Source: Ahrensia sp. (GTDB lineage Bacteria; Pseudomonadota; Alphaproteobacteria; Rhizobiales; Rhizobiaceae). From it: DNA of 64,000 nt. Location: NCBI GenBank assembly GCA_028817895.1, contig JAPPOQ010000018.1, positions 1-64,000 on the forward strand, written 5' to 3'. This document shows, piece after piece, positions 53,861 to 64,000 of the stretch (position 1 is its first letter; each line of letters opens with the position of its first letter). The position numbers and the translations under genes are program-made. The notes under the pieces were generated by a model, which had not been told where the DNA came from, did no database searches, and saw only the letters and a list, made by a program, of their open reading frames with translations.

Positions 53861-55171
53861 TTATGAGCATTCCTGCGTCTGCCAGTTTGGCTTGTCGGAT
53901 ATGTAGTTTTCCGCAGCCTCTTCCAGAAGCGGACGCACGACATCCGTCATCGGAGTGATGAGATCGGAAGTGCGCTCCCAGTCGCTGCCGTTCCACTGCT
54001 GTATGAAGATCGCGCCAGCGCCTTCATGGTCGGCACAGGAGCCTTTGACCGCACCGGTAAACCCTTCCAGACCAAGCTCCTTCAAGCGCGCTTCGTTGAG
54101 ATCGAAATTCTCAAAGCCCATGCGCATATCTTCGCCGGTGACGACGTCCTTGCCGGTCATTTCCTGTGCCGTCTTGATGGCTTCCGCGATGAGCACGGCG
54201 TTAAACAGGCCACGATTGTAGAGAACGTCGCCAACCTTGTCCGGCTCGACCTGGCTCTTGCCCGCATCGACGACATATTTCTTCACGTCCTGCAGGGCTG
54301 GAAAATCCGTTCCCACACCGGAGAAGTTGGCGGCCTTGTAGCCCTTGCCGTCTTCACCGACGGGATCGAGGTCAGCATGCGCACCGGCCCACCAGTTGCC
54401 GATGAAACGGTCAAGCGGGAAGCGGATTTTGACAGCCTCACGCACGGCGGTGGCGTTCATTGCGCCCCAGCCCCACATGATCATCCAGTCCGGGCGCTCC
54501 TTGCGCACATTCAGCCATTGCGAGGACTGGTTCTGCATGTCCTTGCCGGCGACCGGGAAACCGACCCATTCAAAGCCCAGCTGCGGCGCCAGTTTTTCAA
54601 GCAGCGGGATCGGCTCGCGGCCATAGCCTGCATCAAGATAGATGAAGCCGATCTTCTTGCCCTGAAGTCCCCCATTGGCATCGATATATTTCAGGATCGA
54701 TGACATCTGGCTCCAATAGGAGGTCGGATATGTGAAGGTCCACGGGAACTTCGTGCCGACCGCCGCAGCCGAAAGCCCGTAACCCATGGAAAGAACGGGA
54801 ATCTTGTCAACCGGCGCCTTGGGAATCAGCTGCAATGTGATGCCCGTCGAAAGTGGGTTATAGACCAGCGCGCCATTGCCCTTGGTGGATTCGTAGCACT
54901 CAACACCCTTTTGCGCGTTGTAGCCGGTCTCGCATTCCTCAACCTTGATCTTCACGCCGCCAATGCCGCCGTCACGCTCGTTGAGCATGGCGAAATAGTC
55001 GTTGAACCCATTGGCGAAGGGAATGCCACCACCAGCAAACGGCCCGGTGCGGTAGGACAGGTTGGGAATATACAATTCTTTGCCATGTCCATCCGCCATG
55101 GCCGCAGTCAGCGGCGCGGCAGCCGTCATTGCGGCGACGGCTCCTCCCAAAATCAGATGCTTCAATTTCAT
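53861..55171 (-). CDS. ABC transporter substrate-binding protein, branched-chain-type
   Basis: This 436-residue periplasmic receptor is of the Peripla_BP_6 (LivK-like) family. A Sec signal peptide covers residues 1-27 (ends AMADG), followed by KELYIPNLSYRTGPFAGGG, then the family ligand-loop GVECYESTKGNGALVYNPLSTG. Such proteins near indolepyruvate oxidoreductases often bind aromatic acids or branched-chain compounds. The ATG at 55171 has GGGAGAG upstream; a longer frame to 55279 overlaps livM and is not likely. Acidic residues around ligand positions suggest a polar ligand (inference). Confidence 0.92.
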   Translation of the reverse strand: MKLKHLILGGAVAAMTAAAPLTAAMADGHGKELYIPNLSYRTGPFAGGGIPFANGFNDYFAMLNERDGGIGGVKIKVEECETGYNAQKGVECYESTKGNGALVYNPLSTGITLQLIPKAPVDKIPVLSMGYGLSAAAVGTKFPWTFTYPTSYWSQMSSILKYIDANGGLQGKKIGFIYLDAGYGREPIPLLEKLAPQLGFEWVGFPVAGKDMQNQSSQWLNVRKERPDWMIMWGWGAMNATAVREAVKIRFPLDRFIGNWWAGAHADLDPVGEDGKGYKAANFSGVGTDFPALQDVKKYVVDAGKSQVEPDKVGDVLYNRGLFNAVLIAEAIKTAQEMTGKDVVTGEDMRMGFENFDLNEARLKELGLEGFTGAVKGSCADHEGAGAIFIQQWNGSDWERTSDLITPMTDVVRPLLEEAAENYISDKPNWQTQECS

Positions 55172-55227
55172 TGCTTCTCTCCCAATTGCGATGCCGAAGG
55201 GCATCAAGTTCAAACAGTTGACCGTCG

Positions 55228-56304
55228 CTAACTGTATGGAAACGGCCAGGTTCGCAGTTTTTCTTTCGTGATCTGCCACAGCCGCGCGAAACCATGCGGC
55301 TCAAGGATCAGGAAAGCGATGATCAACGCTCCAATGACCACGCTGGCGATATGCTCCACCGTCGCCGCGCCGATTTCAAGCCCGATGAAACCGGGAAAGG
55401 CGCGGATGATGATGGGCAAAGCCCAGATAAAGGCGGCGCCCATGAAACAGCCGATCAGCGAGCCGAGTCCGCCGATGATGACCATGAACAACACCTGGAA
55501 CGACACGTCGATGTTGAAGCTTTCAACTTCCGCCGCACCGAGCCACATGAAGACCATCAGTGCGCCGGCCACGCCGCAATAATATGACGACATGGCAAAG
55601 GCGGACAATTTTGCGTTGAGCGGTTTGATGCCCATCAGTTCGGCGGCAATGTCCATGTCGCGGATCATCATCCAGGAGCGTCCGATGCGCCCGCGAATGA
55701 CGTTGGACGCGATCCAGGTTAGCAGAACCACAATGGCCAACACCGCATAATACCGCGCCGTGGGCGTGGCTTGCGACCCTGAAATCCCGATGCCGAACAG
55801 TGTGGAGTTGGGCACTTCGATCGCGCCGGAATCATTGTAATTGTAGAGCCAGCGAATGCGGATGAAGCACCATTCCAGAAAGAACTGCGCGGCCAGCGTG
55901 GTGATCGCCAGATACAGCCCTTTGATGCGCAGCGACGGCAGGCCAAACACGCATCCAACCGCTGCCGCGAAAAAGCCCGATAGCAGGATGTGGATGAGGA
56001 TGTTCACCTCGGGGAAAATCGTCACCAGCTTGTAGCATGAATAGGCACCGACACCCATGAAGGCGCCTGTGCCGAGCGACAACTGTCCGCAATAGCCGGT
56101 GAGGATGTTCAGTCCGATTGCCGCCAGCGAGAAGATCAGGAAGGGGATCATGATCGAATTCAGGAAGAAGTCGCTGCCAAACATCGGCACCAGAAACGCG
56201 ACCGCCACGATCATGGACAGGCCGACCCGGTCCTGAAAAATCGGGAAGATCGCCTGATCAGCCTTGTGGTTCGTCTTGAACTGCCCTGCTTCGCGGTAGA
56301 ACAC
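55228..56304 (-). CDS. livM: ABC transporter permease LivM
   Basis: This 358-residue inner membrane protein has eight to ten hydrophobic segments and the BPD_transp_2 domain, including LNILTGYCGQLSLGTGAFMGVGAYSCY, and GGLGSLIGCFMGAAFIWALP near 275. It pairs with LivH. GTG start at 56304 with GAGGG 8 nt upstream, overlapping nothing; livH ends 3 nt before it. Confidence 0.92.
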   Translation of the reverse strand: MFYREAGQFKTNHKADQAIFPIFQDRVGLSMIVAVAFLVPMFGSDFFLNSIMIPFLIFSLAAIGLNILTGYCGQLSLGTGAFMGVGAYSCYKLVTIFPEVNILIHILLSGFFAAAVGCVFGLPSLRIKGLYLAITTLAAQFFLEWCFIRIRWLYNYNDSGAIEVPNSTLFGIGISGSQATPTARYYAVLAIVVLLTWIASNVIRGRIGRSWMMIRDMDIAAELMGIKPLNAKLSAFAMSSYYCGVAGALMVFMWLGAAEVESFNIDVSFQVLFMVIIGGLGSLIGCFMGAAFIWALPIIIRAFPGFIGLEIGAATVEHIASVVIGALIIAFLILEPHGFARLWQITKEKLRTWPFPYS

Positions 56305-56307
56305 GGC

Positions 56308-57264
56308 TCACACCCTCTCGATGATCTTTTCGCCAAACAGGCCCTGCGGCCTGAACAGCAGGAAGATGAGCGCCAGCACATAGGCAAACCAGGCTTCCAC
56401 CCCGCCGCCAAAAATGCCGCCCCAATAGACCTCAAACACCTTCTCGCCGATGCCGATGATCAATCCGCCAACGATAGCGCCGGGAATCGAGGTGAAACCG
56501 CCCAGAATGAGCACGGCGAGCGCCTTCAGCGCGATGACTTCCAGCGCGAAAGAGACATCGGACCGTGCACCCCACATGATGCCGGTCACCAGTGCCACGA
56601 TCCCGGCCGCGAACCAGACAATGGCCCAGATCTGGTTCAGCGAGATACCGACCGACAATGCCGCCGTGTGATCATCCGCCACCGCCCGCAAGGCGCGGCC
56701 GATGCGCGTCTTGGAAAAGAAGATGGCCAGGCCGATGACCATCAGCGTAGCGATCACGACAGCAGCGACATCAATATGCTGCAAGGTGACGCGCCAACCT
56801 TCGAAAGGCGACCAATCCGTCGATCCCGTCGGCAGGCCGAGTTCTTCCGTCACCATGGCCTTGGGCTCGCCACCAAAGACGGTTTCGCCGACGCCTTGCA
56901 AAAACAGTGTCAGGCCGATGGTTGCCATCAGCAGAATCGCATCGTCCTGCCCGACCAGCGGTCGCAACACCGCTCGTTCGATGCCGATCGCCAGAAGCGC
57001 CATGATGCCGATGGTCAGGATCAGCGCGATCCAGGCCGGCATGAATTGAGACAGCGACACCAGCGCAAGTGCGGCAAACACCACCATGATACCCTGCGCA
57101 AAGTTGAACACGCCGGACGCTTTGAAGATCAGAACAAAGCCAAGTGCGATCAGGGCATACAGAATGCCGGAGACGAAGCCTTCCCAGATGGTCTGCACGA
57201 ACAGGTCCGGGATATCGGCCATGAGCACGAAGGGCTCGATGAAGATTTCGTTGAGGAGTTCCAT
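56308..57264 (-). CDS. livH: ABC transporter permease LivH
   Basis: This 318-residue membrane protein has eight hydrophobic segments of the BPD_transp_2 fold. Family segments are LYALIALGFVLIFKASGVFNFAQG (about 36-58, split in the sense of helix 1-2) and FTSIPGAIVGGLIIGIGEKVFEVYW near the C-terminus. The start ATG at 57264 sits inside an 18-bp direct repeat also present at the livG end, which supplies its Shine-Dalgarno GGAG 10 nt upstream. It is translated after the 86-bp insert described separately. Confidence 0.92.
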   Translation of the reverse strand: MELLNEIFIEPFVLMADIPDLFVQTIWEGFVSGILYALIALGFVLIFKASGVFNFAQGIMVVFAALALVSLSQFMPAWIALILTIGIMALLAIGIERAVLRPLVGQDDAILLMATIGLTLFLQGVGETVFGGEPKAMVTEELGLPTGSTDWSPFEGWRVTLQHIDVAAVVIATLMVIGLAIFFSKTRIGRALRAVADDHTAALSVGISLNQIWAIVWFAAGIVALVTGIMWGARSDVSFALEVIALKALAVLILGGFTSIPGAIVGGLIIGIGEKVFEVYWGGIFGGGVEAWFAYVLALIFLLFRPQGLFGEKIIERV

Positions 57265-57367
57265 CAGTGCGGCACTCCTGCTCCCACCAACTTGCAGACC
57301 CCGTCATTCCGGCCCTTGTGACCGGAATCCAGTGCTGACTGACGATATCTGTAAACCCGCGCAACCA

Positions 57368-57382
<15 letters not shown>
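57261..57382. repeat. small palindromic repeat flanked by 18-bp direct repeats, livG-livH junction
   Basis: An identical 18-bp sequence (57261-57278 and 57365-57382) brackets 86 bp. The insert has a 7-bp stem, ATTCCGG (57306-57312) and CCGGAAT (57322-57328), with flanking CGTC and CCAG that match the general form of short palindromic repeats scattered in many proteobacteria. The left copy covers the livH start and Shine-Dalgarno; the right copy covers the livG 3' end. Before insertion the two genes would have overlapped as TGATG. Confidence 0.7.
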
Positions 57383-58182
<800 letters not shown>

Positions 58183-58186
<4 letters not shown>

Positions 58187-60147
58187 TCCGCAGCCTCCTT
58201 CATCGCTTCAGTCGCATAGACCTTGGCATCCTCGATTTTCACGGTCGCGGAGATTTTGCCCTTGCGGCCATCCTCGAACGTCACTTCCGTCTCCACGAAT
58301 TTCTCCGTTGAGCCGTCATAAAGCGCTTCGATCAACGGTTCATAGCGTTCGTTGATCAGGCTCCGCCGCACCTTCATCGTGCGGGTGAGTTCGCCATCAT
58401 CGGCATCAAGTTCCTTGTGCAGAACGAGAAAGCGGTGAACCTGCGCACCAGCGACGCGCTCTTCCGAAGCCAGGTCCTGATTCACCTGATCGACGTGCTG
58501 CGCCATCATCTCATAGACTTTGGGATGGTTGGCGAGTTCCTGATAGGAGCCATATGCGATGTTGTTGCGTTCCGCCCAATTCGCGACGGGCGACAGATCG
58601 ATATTGAGCATCACGGCGCAATAGTCGCGGCCATGGCCGATGGCGACGGCTTCCTTGATGTTGGGGAAGAATTTGAGCTTGTTCTCGATATATTTGGGCG
58701 GGAACATCGAGCCATTGTTCAGTTTGCCGACATCCTTGGCGCGGTCGATGATGCGCAAATGGCCATCGGTATCGATGAAACCCGCATCGCCCGTTTTCAC
58801 CCAGCCATCTTCGCTTTTGGTGTCGCGGGTCGCTTCCTCATTTTTGTAGTAACCCATGAAGACGCCCGGTGAGCGGTAGAGCACCTCGCCATTGTCGGCG
58901 ATCTCGATTTCCACATCCGGTGAAGGCGTGCCGACAGTGTCCGCCGATATCTCACCATCGGGCTGCGCGGTGACATAGACGCTGGCTTCCGTCTGCCCGT
59001 AAAGCTGTTTCAAGTTGAGGCCAAGCGAGCGGTAAAAGCGGAAGATTTCCGGGCCAATCGCCTCGCCCGCCGTGTAACCAACCTTCATGCGGCTCATGCC
59101 GAGGCGGTTCTTCAACGGGCCATAAACGAGCACGTCGCCGATGCGGTAAAGCAGCCTGTCCATGGCTGACCCGCCACTTTCCTTGTTGAGGATTCTCTCG
59201 CCGACTCGGTTCGCGACGCCCAGGAAGAAGTGGAACATTTTCTGTTTCAGCGGGCCTGCATCTTCCATGCGCACCATCATGTCGGTGAGCAGACCTTCGA
59301 ACACGCGCGGCGGCGCAAAGAAGTAGGTCGGCGCGATCTCGCGGCGGTTCTCGGTCACCGTTTCCGGGCTTTCCGGGCAACACACGCAATAGCCCGCAGT
59401 CATGGATTGGCCGTAGGAGAAAATGTGATCACCCACCCATGCCAGAGGCAGATAGGCGATGATCTCATCCGTCTCGTCAAAACTGTCGAAGCGATTGGCG
59501 TTGATCGAGGAAATAACCAGATTGTCGAAGGACAGCATCACGCCCTTTGGCTTTCCGGTCGTGCCGGATGTGTAGAGCATAACAGACAAATCGCCGCCCG
59601 CTCCCTTGTCGATCTCAGCCAGCCAAGCCTTCTCCGCACCCGGCATCTGCGCCGCGCCCTGTTCCTGGAGATGCGCGATGGAATGCAGATTGGTGTGTTC
59701 ATAGTCGCGCAGACCGCGTGACTCGTCATAAATGACATGCTCAAGCTGTGGCAGTTGCTCTTTGATGGACAGCAACTTGTCCACCTGCTCTTGATCCTGC
59801 GCAACGGCAAAACGCACTTCGGCATGTTGCAAGACGTAGACCATCTCGTCAGCAACACTGTCGGCATAGACCGGGATGGGCACTCCACCCAGCGCTTGTA
59901 CAGCGCAAAATGTCCAATATAGAGCGGGGCGATTGTCGCCGACGACAGCCACCTTGTCGCCGCGCTTTAGCCCAAGCTGTTGCAGGCCAAGCGAATAGTT
60001 GCGGATTTCAACGAGCAGTTCCGCCCAGGTCCAGCTTTGCCAGATGCCGTAATCCTTGTGGCGCATGGCCGGACGGTCAGCAAAGCTTTGCGCATTGCGC
60101 AGCAGGAATTTTGGAAACGTGTCGAGTGTGCGCCCGCCATCGGCCAT
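58183..60147 (-). CDS. long-chain acyl-CoA synthetase-type AMP-forming ligase
   Basis: This 654-residue ANL enzyme has ATP loop YTSGTTGKPKGVM near 190, A5 YGQTE near 365, and late motifs KTGDAGFIDTDG near 455 and a Lys-rich KVRRS region near the C-terminus. The fatty-acyl-CoA-synthetase subtype (FAA1/bubblegum-like) activates carboxylic acids to CoA thioesters. In the cluster it probably activates an aryl- or branched-chain acid made by the oxidoreductase or imported by the Liv system (inference). ATG at 60147 has GGGAGGA about 10 nt upstream. Confidence 0.92.
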
Positions 60148-60163
60148 TGCTCAAACGTCCTCC

Positions 60164-60173
60164 CAAACGTTTG
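60164..60173. promoter_or_regulatory. 10-bp palindrome upstream of the ligase gene
   Basis: CAAACGTTTG (60164-60173) is perfectly palindromic and lies just upstream of the GGGAGG Shine-Dalgarno of the acyl-CoA synthetase gene, within the presumed 5' region of the operon. It could be a regulator site, but short palindromes arise by chance. Confidence 0.25.
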
Positions 60174-60263
60174 CAACCAGCGGTCATTTCACGCCGCCAC
60201 TTTGGGCGCAATCTTCCAAAGCCTGTTTCGCTTTGCAAGCAAGACTTTGCGCTTTTGAAGCGA

Positions 60264-61322
60264 TCAGTTGTCGATAACCAGCGCCGATCCGCGCCAATCC
60301 AGCCAGCGACCGTGAAAATCTGCTCGCCCGAGCGCGATATCCTGACCGCTTGGCCACAGGACCAGGTGGATACCCGCACCCGGGCTGTCGCCATCGGCCT
60401 CGACACGCAGCCATGCCAGCGGGGCATCGGCTGTTGCGCGCGCGCCGGCAGCCCGGATCACGGTTTCTCCTGTCGCCCTCGCTTCGTGCGGCAAATACTG
60501 CCAGGCAATCGTGGAATAGATCACGCTGCATTGGCCGGATACGGGCTGCGCCAGCTGCGTGCGAAGCCAGTCCACCGCATCCACTTCGGCGACAATAACC
60601 GGATTGGTGCGGGCCAGAGCAAGCGCGCCGTCAAGCCGTGTCATGCGGTCGGCCTGATCCGGCCACAAAAAGGCCCACAGCCGCAAAGCATCGGCATCCG
60701 TTAGCGGATCGAGTGGGCGGATATCGCAACCAGCCCTGTCTGCGACAACCGCTTCGTGTAGTGTTACATCTTCGCCGCGCATATCCGGCGCCAAGCGCAC
60801 TGGAGACCCTTCATTTCCAGGTGTCGTTCCGCCAAAGCGATAGTAGAAGCGGTCCATCTGCAGATTGAGACCCGCCGAAGCCCCGACTTCCAGAAGGCGC
60901 AATGGCAGTCCTGACCAGCGCGCAATCGCCATCATGGCAGGCCAAACGATCCCGGATCGTCCGACCTCATTGGTCTGTGGCGGCGACGTCATCCAGTCGA
61001 GAAGAAAGGGCTCATGTTCGATCAAAGCTGCTTCAATCACATCCCAAGGCGGCGCTGATGTCGCTTGCGGTGTGTAGAAAGAGGCAAGCCGCTCGTCCTT
61101 TCCGGTCAAAACCAGCGCATGAAGTCCACCGCACAAACGAAGCGGAACGCTGTCACCTGACGGGCCGGGATCATTGCCCGGCCAAGTCAGACACAGCTTT
61201 CCAACCGCGGTTTCTTCGGTGAGATTCTCGGCGAAGCTTTGGCACAACTCTCCCATGAAACGGGAACCGAGATCGGCGCAAGCTTCGGCCTGGATTGAGA
61301 ATGTCTGGCGAACCTTGTTCAC
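60264..61322 (-). CDS. DUF2332 domain-containing protein
   Basis: This 352-residue cytoplasmic protein is recognised as DUF2332 from PLRLLEVGASAGLNLQMDRF near residue 140 and the C-terminal YLPHEARATGETV and LWPSGQDIALGRADFHG blocks. The LLEVGASAGLNL string resembles a methyltransferase nucleotide-binding loop, so a SAM-dependent activity is possible. Function is unknown in the family. GTG start at 61322. It lies between the oxidoreductase and the ligase genes, so it may belong to this operon or be an insert. Confidence 0.85.
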   Translation of the reverse strand: MNKVRQTFSIQAEACADLGSRFMGELCQSFAENLTEETAVGKLCLTWPGNDPGPSGDSVPLRLCGGLHALVLTGKDERLASFYTPQATSAPPWDVIEAALIEHEPFLLDWMTSPPQTNEVGRSGIVWPAMMAIARWSGLPLRLLEVGASAGLNLQMDRFYYRFGGTTPGNEGSPVRLAPDMRGEDVTLHEAVVADRAGCDIRPLDPLTDADALRLWAFLWPDQADRMTRLDGALALARTNPVIVAEVDAVDWLRTQLAQPVSGQCSVIYSTIAWQYLPHEARATGETVIRAAGARATADAPLAWLRVEADGDSPGAGIHLVLWPSGQDIALGRADFHGRWLDWRGSALVIDN

Positions 61323-61323
61323 G

Positions 61324-61473
61324 TTAACAAAAGACTACGAGATCAACGTCAGCGAAAGAGTCGGCACACGAATAGAACAGAGAAGAGTGTGCATGCACGG
61401 CGATTGGACCCAAGGCATCACCACCGGCCAAGACCACCGCTGCCGCCAGACTCATTGCCAGAACGATGTTCAC
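61324..61473 (-). CDS. possible small exported peptide (49 aa)
   Basis: A GTG at 61473 starts 8 nt after the oxidoreductase stop, with GGAG about 11 nt upstream inside that gene. The product begins like a signal peptide (a short hydrophobic core with AMSLAAAVVLAG near residues 6-17) and then has about 30 mixed residues. No family recognised. It may be an artefact of the 159-bp gap, which otherwise holds only a GTGCATGCAC palindrome (61389-61398). Confidence 0.25.
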   Translation of the reverse strand: MNIVLAMSLAAAVVLAGGDALGPIAVHAHSSLFYSCADSFADVDLVVFC

Positions 61474-61481
61474 TGAACGCT

Positions 61482-64000
61482 TCACTCCGCCGCCTCAAGA
61501 GCCTCCGCGCGTTGCGGGTTGCGGAACGCAGCAAGCAGCCTGTCGCGTTCGTTCTCGGATTTCTCGACATTGCGCTCTTTGACATGCCCGTAGCCGCGTA
61601 TGGTTTCAGGATAGCTGGCAAGTGCGATGGCCGCCTCGTGATTGTCCGCATTCAGCGATCCAGCAATCTCCCCGATCAGTTCCTCGTAATCGGTGAGCAA
61701 CCGACGCTCCATCCTGCGTTCCGCAGTGTAACCGAATGGGTCAAAGGCCGTGTGGCGCAGAACCCGCAACCGGGCCAGCCAGCCATAGGCCTTCATCATC
61801 CAGGGGCCATATTTGCGTTTGATCAACTCGCCCTTGTCGTTGCGCTTGGAGAAGAGCGGCGGCGCGAGGTGGAACTCAAGCTTGTCCCAACTGTCGAACT
61901 GGCTCTTCAACTGCGCTTCAAACGCGCCGTTGGAAAAGAGCCTCGCCACCTCATATTCGTCCTTGATGGCCATGAGCTTGTAAAGGTAACGAGCAACAGC
62001 TTCGGTTAGCCTCGTGTTGCTGCCAAGCTTGCCCTCCGCCGCGCGAATGCGGTCCACGCCGTTCATGAAGCGTTGCGCGCAACCCGCATGCTGGTAGTCC
62101 ACCAGACGATCGGCGCGGCGCTGGACCATCTCATCAAGATCGTCGGAAAGGCGGCGATGGTCGAGCAGTTCGCTCTCCTCCACCGTGGCTTTCGGCAAAA
62201 GCGACATGTCGTGCGCGGCCACCCTGCCCCATTGGAACGCGGCCTGGTTCATGGGGATCGCAACCCCATTCAACTCAATGGCGCGCATGATCGCCTCTTC
62301 AGTGACAGGCAAGCCGCCATTTTGCCAGGCGAAGCCGAGCATGAACATGTTGGCGGCAATGGCGTCACCCATCAATTCGCGGCCGTAATGCTCCGCCTCG
62401 ACGACAGCTGTCCTGTCCGCTCCAGCGAGCGTTTCCATTGTCTTGATGATGCGCTGCGTGGGAAAGGAGAAATCCACATTATGGGTGAACTCGCCTGAAA
62501 GCCGCTCGTCGGTGTTCAATACGACTCGCGTGCGGCCCTTTTCGATTGAGCCAAGCACCTTTTGCGTCGAGGCCGTGACCATGTCACAACCTAGGATCAG
62601 ATCGGCGCCGGAAGCGGCGATGCGGATCGACTTGATGTCGTCGGGCGATGGCGCGATGCGCAGATGGCTGGCCACCTCGCCGCCTTTTTGCGCAAGACCC
62701 GCCATATCGATGATCGCGGTACCCTTGCCCTCAAGATGCGCCGCCATGCCGATGACCGCACCAACGGTGACGACACCGGTACCTCCAACACCCGTTGCGA
62801 TGACACCGTAAGAGCCGTCCAGCAGCGGGAGGCTGGGCTCAGGAATCTTCGGAAAGTCGTTTCCGGCAACGGCCTTCTTGCCCTTTTTCATGACACCGCC
62901 ATGCACGGTCACAAAGCTTGGACAGAAGCCCTCTGCGCAGGAGAAATCCTTGTTGCAGCTGGATTGGTCGATCTGTCGTTTGCGCCCAAATTCCGTCTCC
63001 ACCGCACCGACCGCCACGCAGTTCGACTTCACACCGCAATCACCGCAGCCCTCACAGACCTGCTCGTTGATGACGATGCGACGATCCGGATCAGGGAAGG
63101 TACCGCGCTTGCGACGCCGACGCTTCTCCGCCGCGCAGGTCTGGTCATAAATCATGACCGTGACGCCCTTGATCTGGCGCAACTCCTGCTGCACCGCATT
63201 GAGCTGTGAACGGTGTTCAACCTTGGTGAAGGCCGGCCAAGGTGTGTCTGAAGAATATTTCTCCGGCTCATCCGTGACCACAACGACGCGCTCCACACCT
63301 TCGCCTGCAACCTGCTGTGCAATCGCCCATGGGGTGAGCGACCCCTCATTGGGCTGACCGCCCGTCATGGCAACAGCGTCGTTGAACAGGATTTTGTAGG
63401 TGATGTTGGTCTTGGTATCGACAGCGTGGCGGATCGCCAGTGAGCCCGAATGGTTGTAAGTGCCATCGCCCAGATTTTGGAATACGTGGTCGCGGGTCGA
63501 GAAGTGCCGCTCGCCGACCCAGTTGACGCCCTCGCCACCCATCTGGGTGTAGCCTTCGGTTTCGCGATCCATCCACTGCGCCATGTAGTGACACCCAATG
63601 CCCGCATAGGCGCGTGACCCTTCCGGCACATGGGTGGAGGAATTGTGTGGGCACCCGGCACAGAAATAGGGAATGCGCTGCGCAACCCCTTGCGTGAGTT
63701 TTAGTGTTTCCTGCGCGTCCTTGAGCCGCTTGACCGCCGCGCCAAGCGCCTTGTCCTTGGCAAATTTGTTCAGCCTTTCGCCAATTGCGATGGCGATCTG
63801 GTTGGAATCTAGCGCGCCATGGATGGGAAACAGCCACTCGCCCTTTTCATCTTTCTTGCCAACGACGACTGGCGGCTTCTTGATGCCGTAGAGTTCTTCA
63901 ACGACTTGTATTTCGACAAGCGCGCGCTTTTCCTCAACCACAATGATGAGGTCGAGCCCTTCGGCAAAGCGGCGCAGTTCGCGCTGCGACAGCGGCCAGA
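61482..64000 (-). CDS. fused indolepyruvate:ferredoxin oxidoreductase (partial, N-terminus outside window)
   Basis: The minus-strand frame is open through the window edge. Read in from the edge it opens with WPLSQRELRRFAEGLD, so the true start lies beyond 64000; the GTG at 63941 is internal. The visible 839 residues cover the C-terminal part of the alpha-like region (thiamine diphosphate-binding, YFCAGCPHNSST and GGEGVNWVGERH), a partial ferredoxin-type CEGCGDCGVKSNC cluster, the gamma/beta-like region, and a C-terminal DUF6537-like domain. It decarboxylates arylpyruvates to arylacyl-CoA, passing electrons to ferredoxin. Fusions of about 1,150 residues are typical of proteobacteria. Confidence 0.93.
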   Translation of the reverse strand, partial: WPLSQRELRRFAEGLDLIIVVEEKRALVEIQVVEELYGIKKPPVVVGKKDEKGEWLFPIHGALDSNQIAIAIGERLNKFAKDKALGAAVKRLKDAQETLKLTQGVAQRIPYFCAGCPHNSSTHVPEGSRAYAGIGCHYMAQWMDRETEGYTQMGGEGVNWVGERHFSTRDHVFQNLGDGTYNHSGSLAIRHAVDTKTNITYKILFNDAVAMTGGQPNEGSLTPWAIAQQVAGEGVERVVVVTDEPEKYSSDTPWPAFTKVEHRSQLNAVQQELRQIKGVTVMIYDQTCAAEKRRRRKRGTFPDPDRRIVINEQVCEGCGDCGVKSNCVAVGAVETEFGRKRQIDQSSCNKDFSCAEGFCPSFVTVHGGVMKKGKKAVAGNDFPKIPEPSLPLLDGSYGVIATGVGGTGVVTVGAVIGMAAHLEGKGTAIIDMAGLAQKGGEVASHLRIAPSPDDIKSIRIAASGADLILGCDMVTASTQKVLGSIEKGRTRVVLNTDERLSGEFTHNVDFSFPTQRIIKTMETLAGADRTAVVEAEHYGRELMGDAIAANMFMLGFAWQNGGLPVTEEAIMRAIELNGVAIPMNQAAFQWGRVAAHDMSLLPKATVEESELLDHRRLSDDLDEMVQRRADRLVDYQHAGCAQRFMNGVDRIRAAEGKLGSNTRLTEAVARYLYKLMAIKDEYEVARLFSNGAFEAQLKSQFDSWDKLEFHLAPPLFSKRNDKGELIKRKYGPWMMKAYGWLARLRVLRHTAFDPFGYTAERRMERRLLTDYEELIGEIAGSLNADNHEAAIALASYPETIRGYGHVKERNVEKSENERDRLLAAFRNPQRAEALEAAE

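Overview
The window reads as chromosome of an alphaproteobacterium, most likely of the order Hyphomicrobiales (Rhizobiales). The evidence is a partial 16S rRNA gene with alphaproteobacterial signatures, the lipid A/Kdo gene order pmbA - inositol-phosphatase - DUF4170 - waaA - lpxK, a PhaR/phasin pair, and many solute-binding-protein-dependent transporters. I cannot name the genus. I see no phage, no transposase and no CRISPR array.

Layout. 1-876 is the 5' part of a 16S gene on the minus strand, with a long leader and a very clear rrn promoter (TTGACG-17-TATATA plus A-tracts) at 1354-1413. An M23 peptidase follows (1570-3606). 3638-11544 is a minus-strand catabolic operon: flavin monooxygenase (apparently a CTG start), TctC-TctB-TctA transporter, HAD hydrolase, class III aminotransferase and a DHA2 exporter. 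11643-13254 holds an esterase and a DUF433/DUF5615 toxin-antitoxin pair. 13314-20836 is a divergent peptide-type ABC transporter locus with a Tat-exported binding protein, a CocE-type hydrolase, two permeases and a fused double ATPase.

21087-31539 is a plus-strand gene set: TRAP transporter DctPQM, an enolase-superfamily dehydratase, two phytanoyl-CoA-type dioxygenases, an altronate-dehydratase family protein, two tiny one-helix membrane proteins that have apparently not been named, an EamA exporter and an enoyl-CoA hydratase. It looks like a sugar-acid or related catabolic route whose substrate I cannot assign. 31555-39942 is carbon-storage metabolism: a CoA-transferase with an extra C-terminal domain, a class III polyhydroxyalkanoate synthase (PhaC+PhaE), an Fe-alcohol dehydrogenase and an acetolactate-synthase-like enzyme on the minus strand; a phasin and PhaR lie on the plus strand. 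A 16-bp perfect inverted repeat over the phasin -35 box is the likely PhaR operator.

39958-49418 is mostly housekeeping: an alpha/beta hydrolase, lpxK, waaA, DUF4170, a phosphatase, pmbA, a KefB-like antiporter and a MATE pump. A 312-bp element with imperfect 26-bp terminal inverted repeats lies exactly between waaA and DUF4170. 49419-64000 (minus) is an arylpyruvate/branched-chain type catabolic cluster: a fused indolepyruvate:ferredoxin oxidoreductase (cut by the window end), an acyl-CoA synthetase, LivG/H/M/K/F and a PaaK-like protein that lacks the usual ATP loop. A small palindromic repeat between livG and livH is bracketed by 18-bp direct repeats that restore both gene ends.

Four binding-protein-dependent uptake systems of four kinds (TTT, peptide ABC, TRAP, Liv ABC) occur in 55 kb. 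In each, the binding-protein gene is followed by an RNA hairpin. Apart from PhaR, no transcription factor gene is seen.
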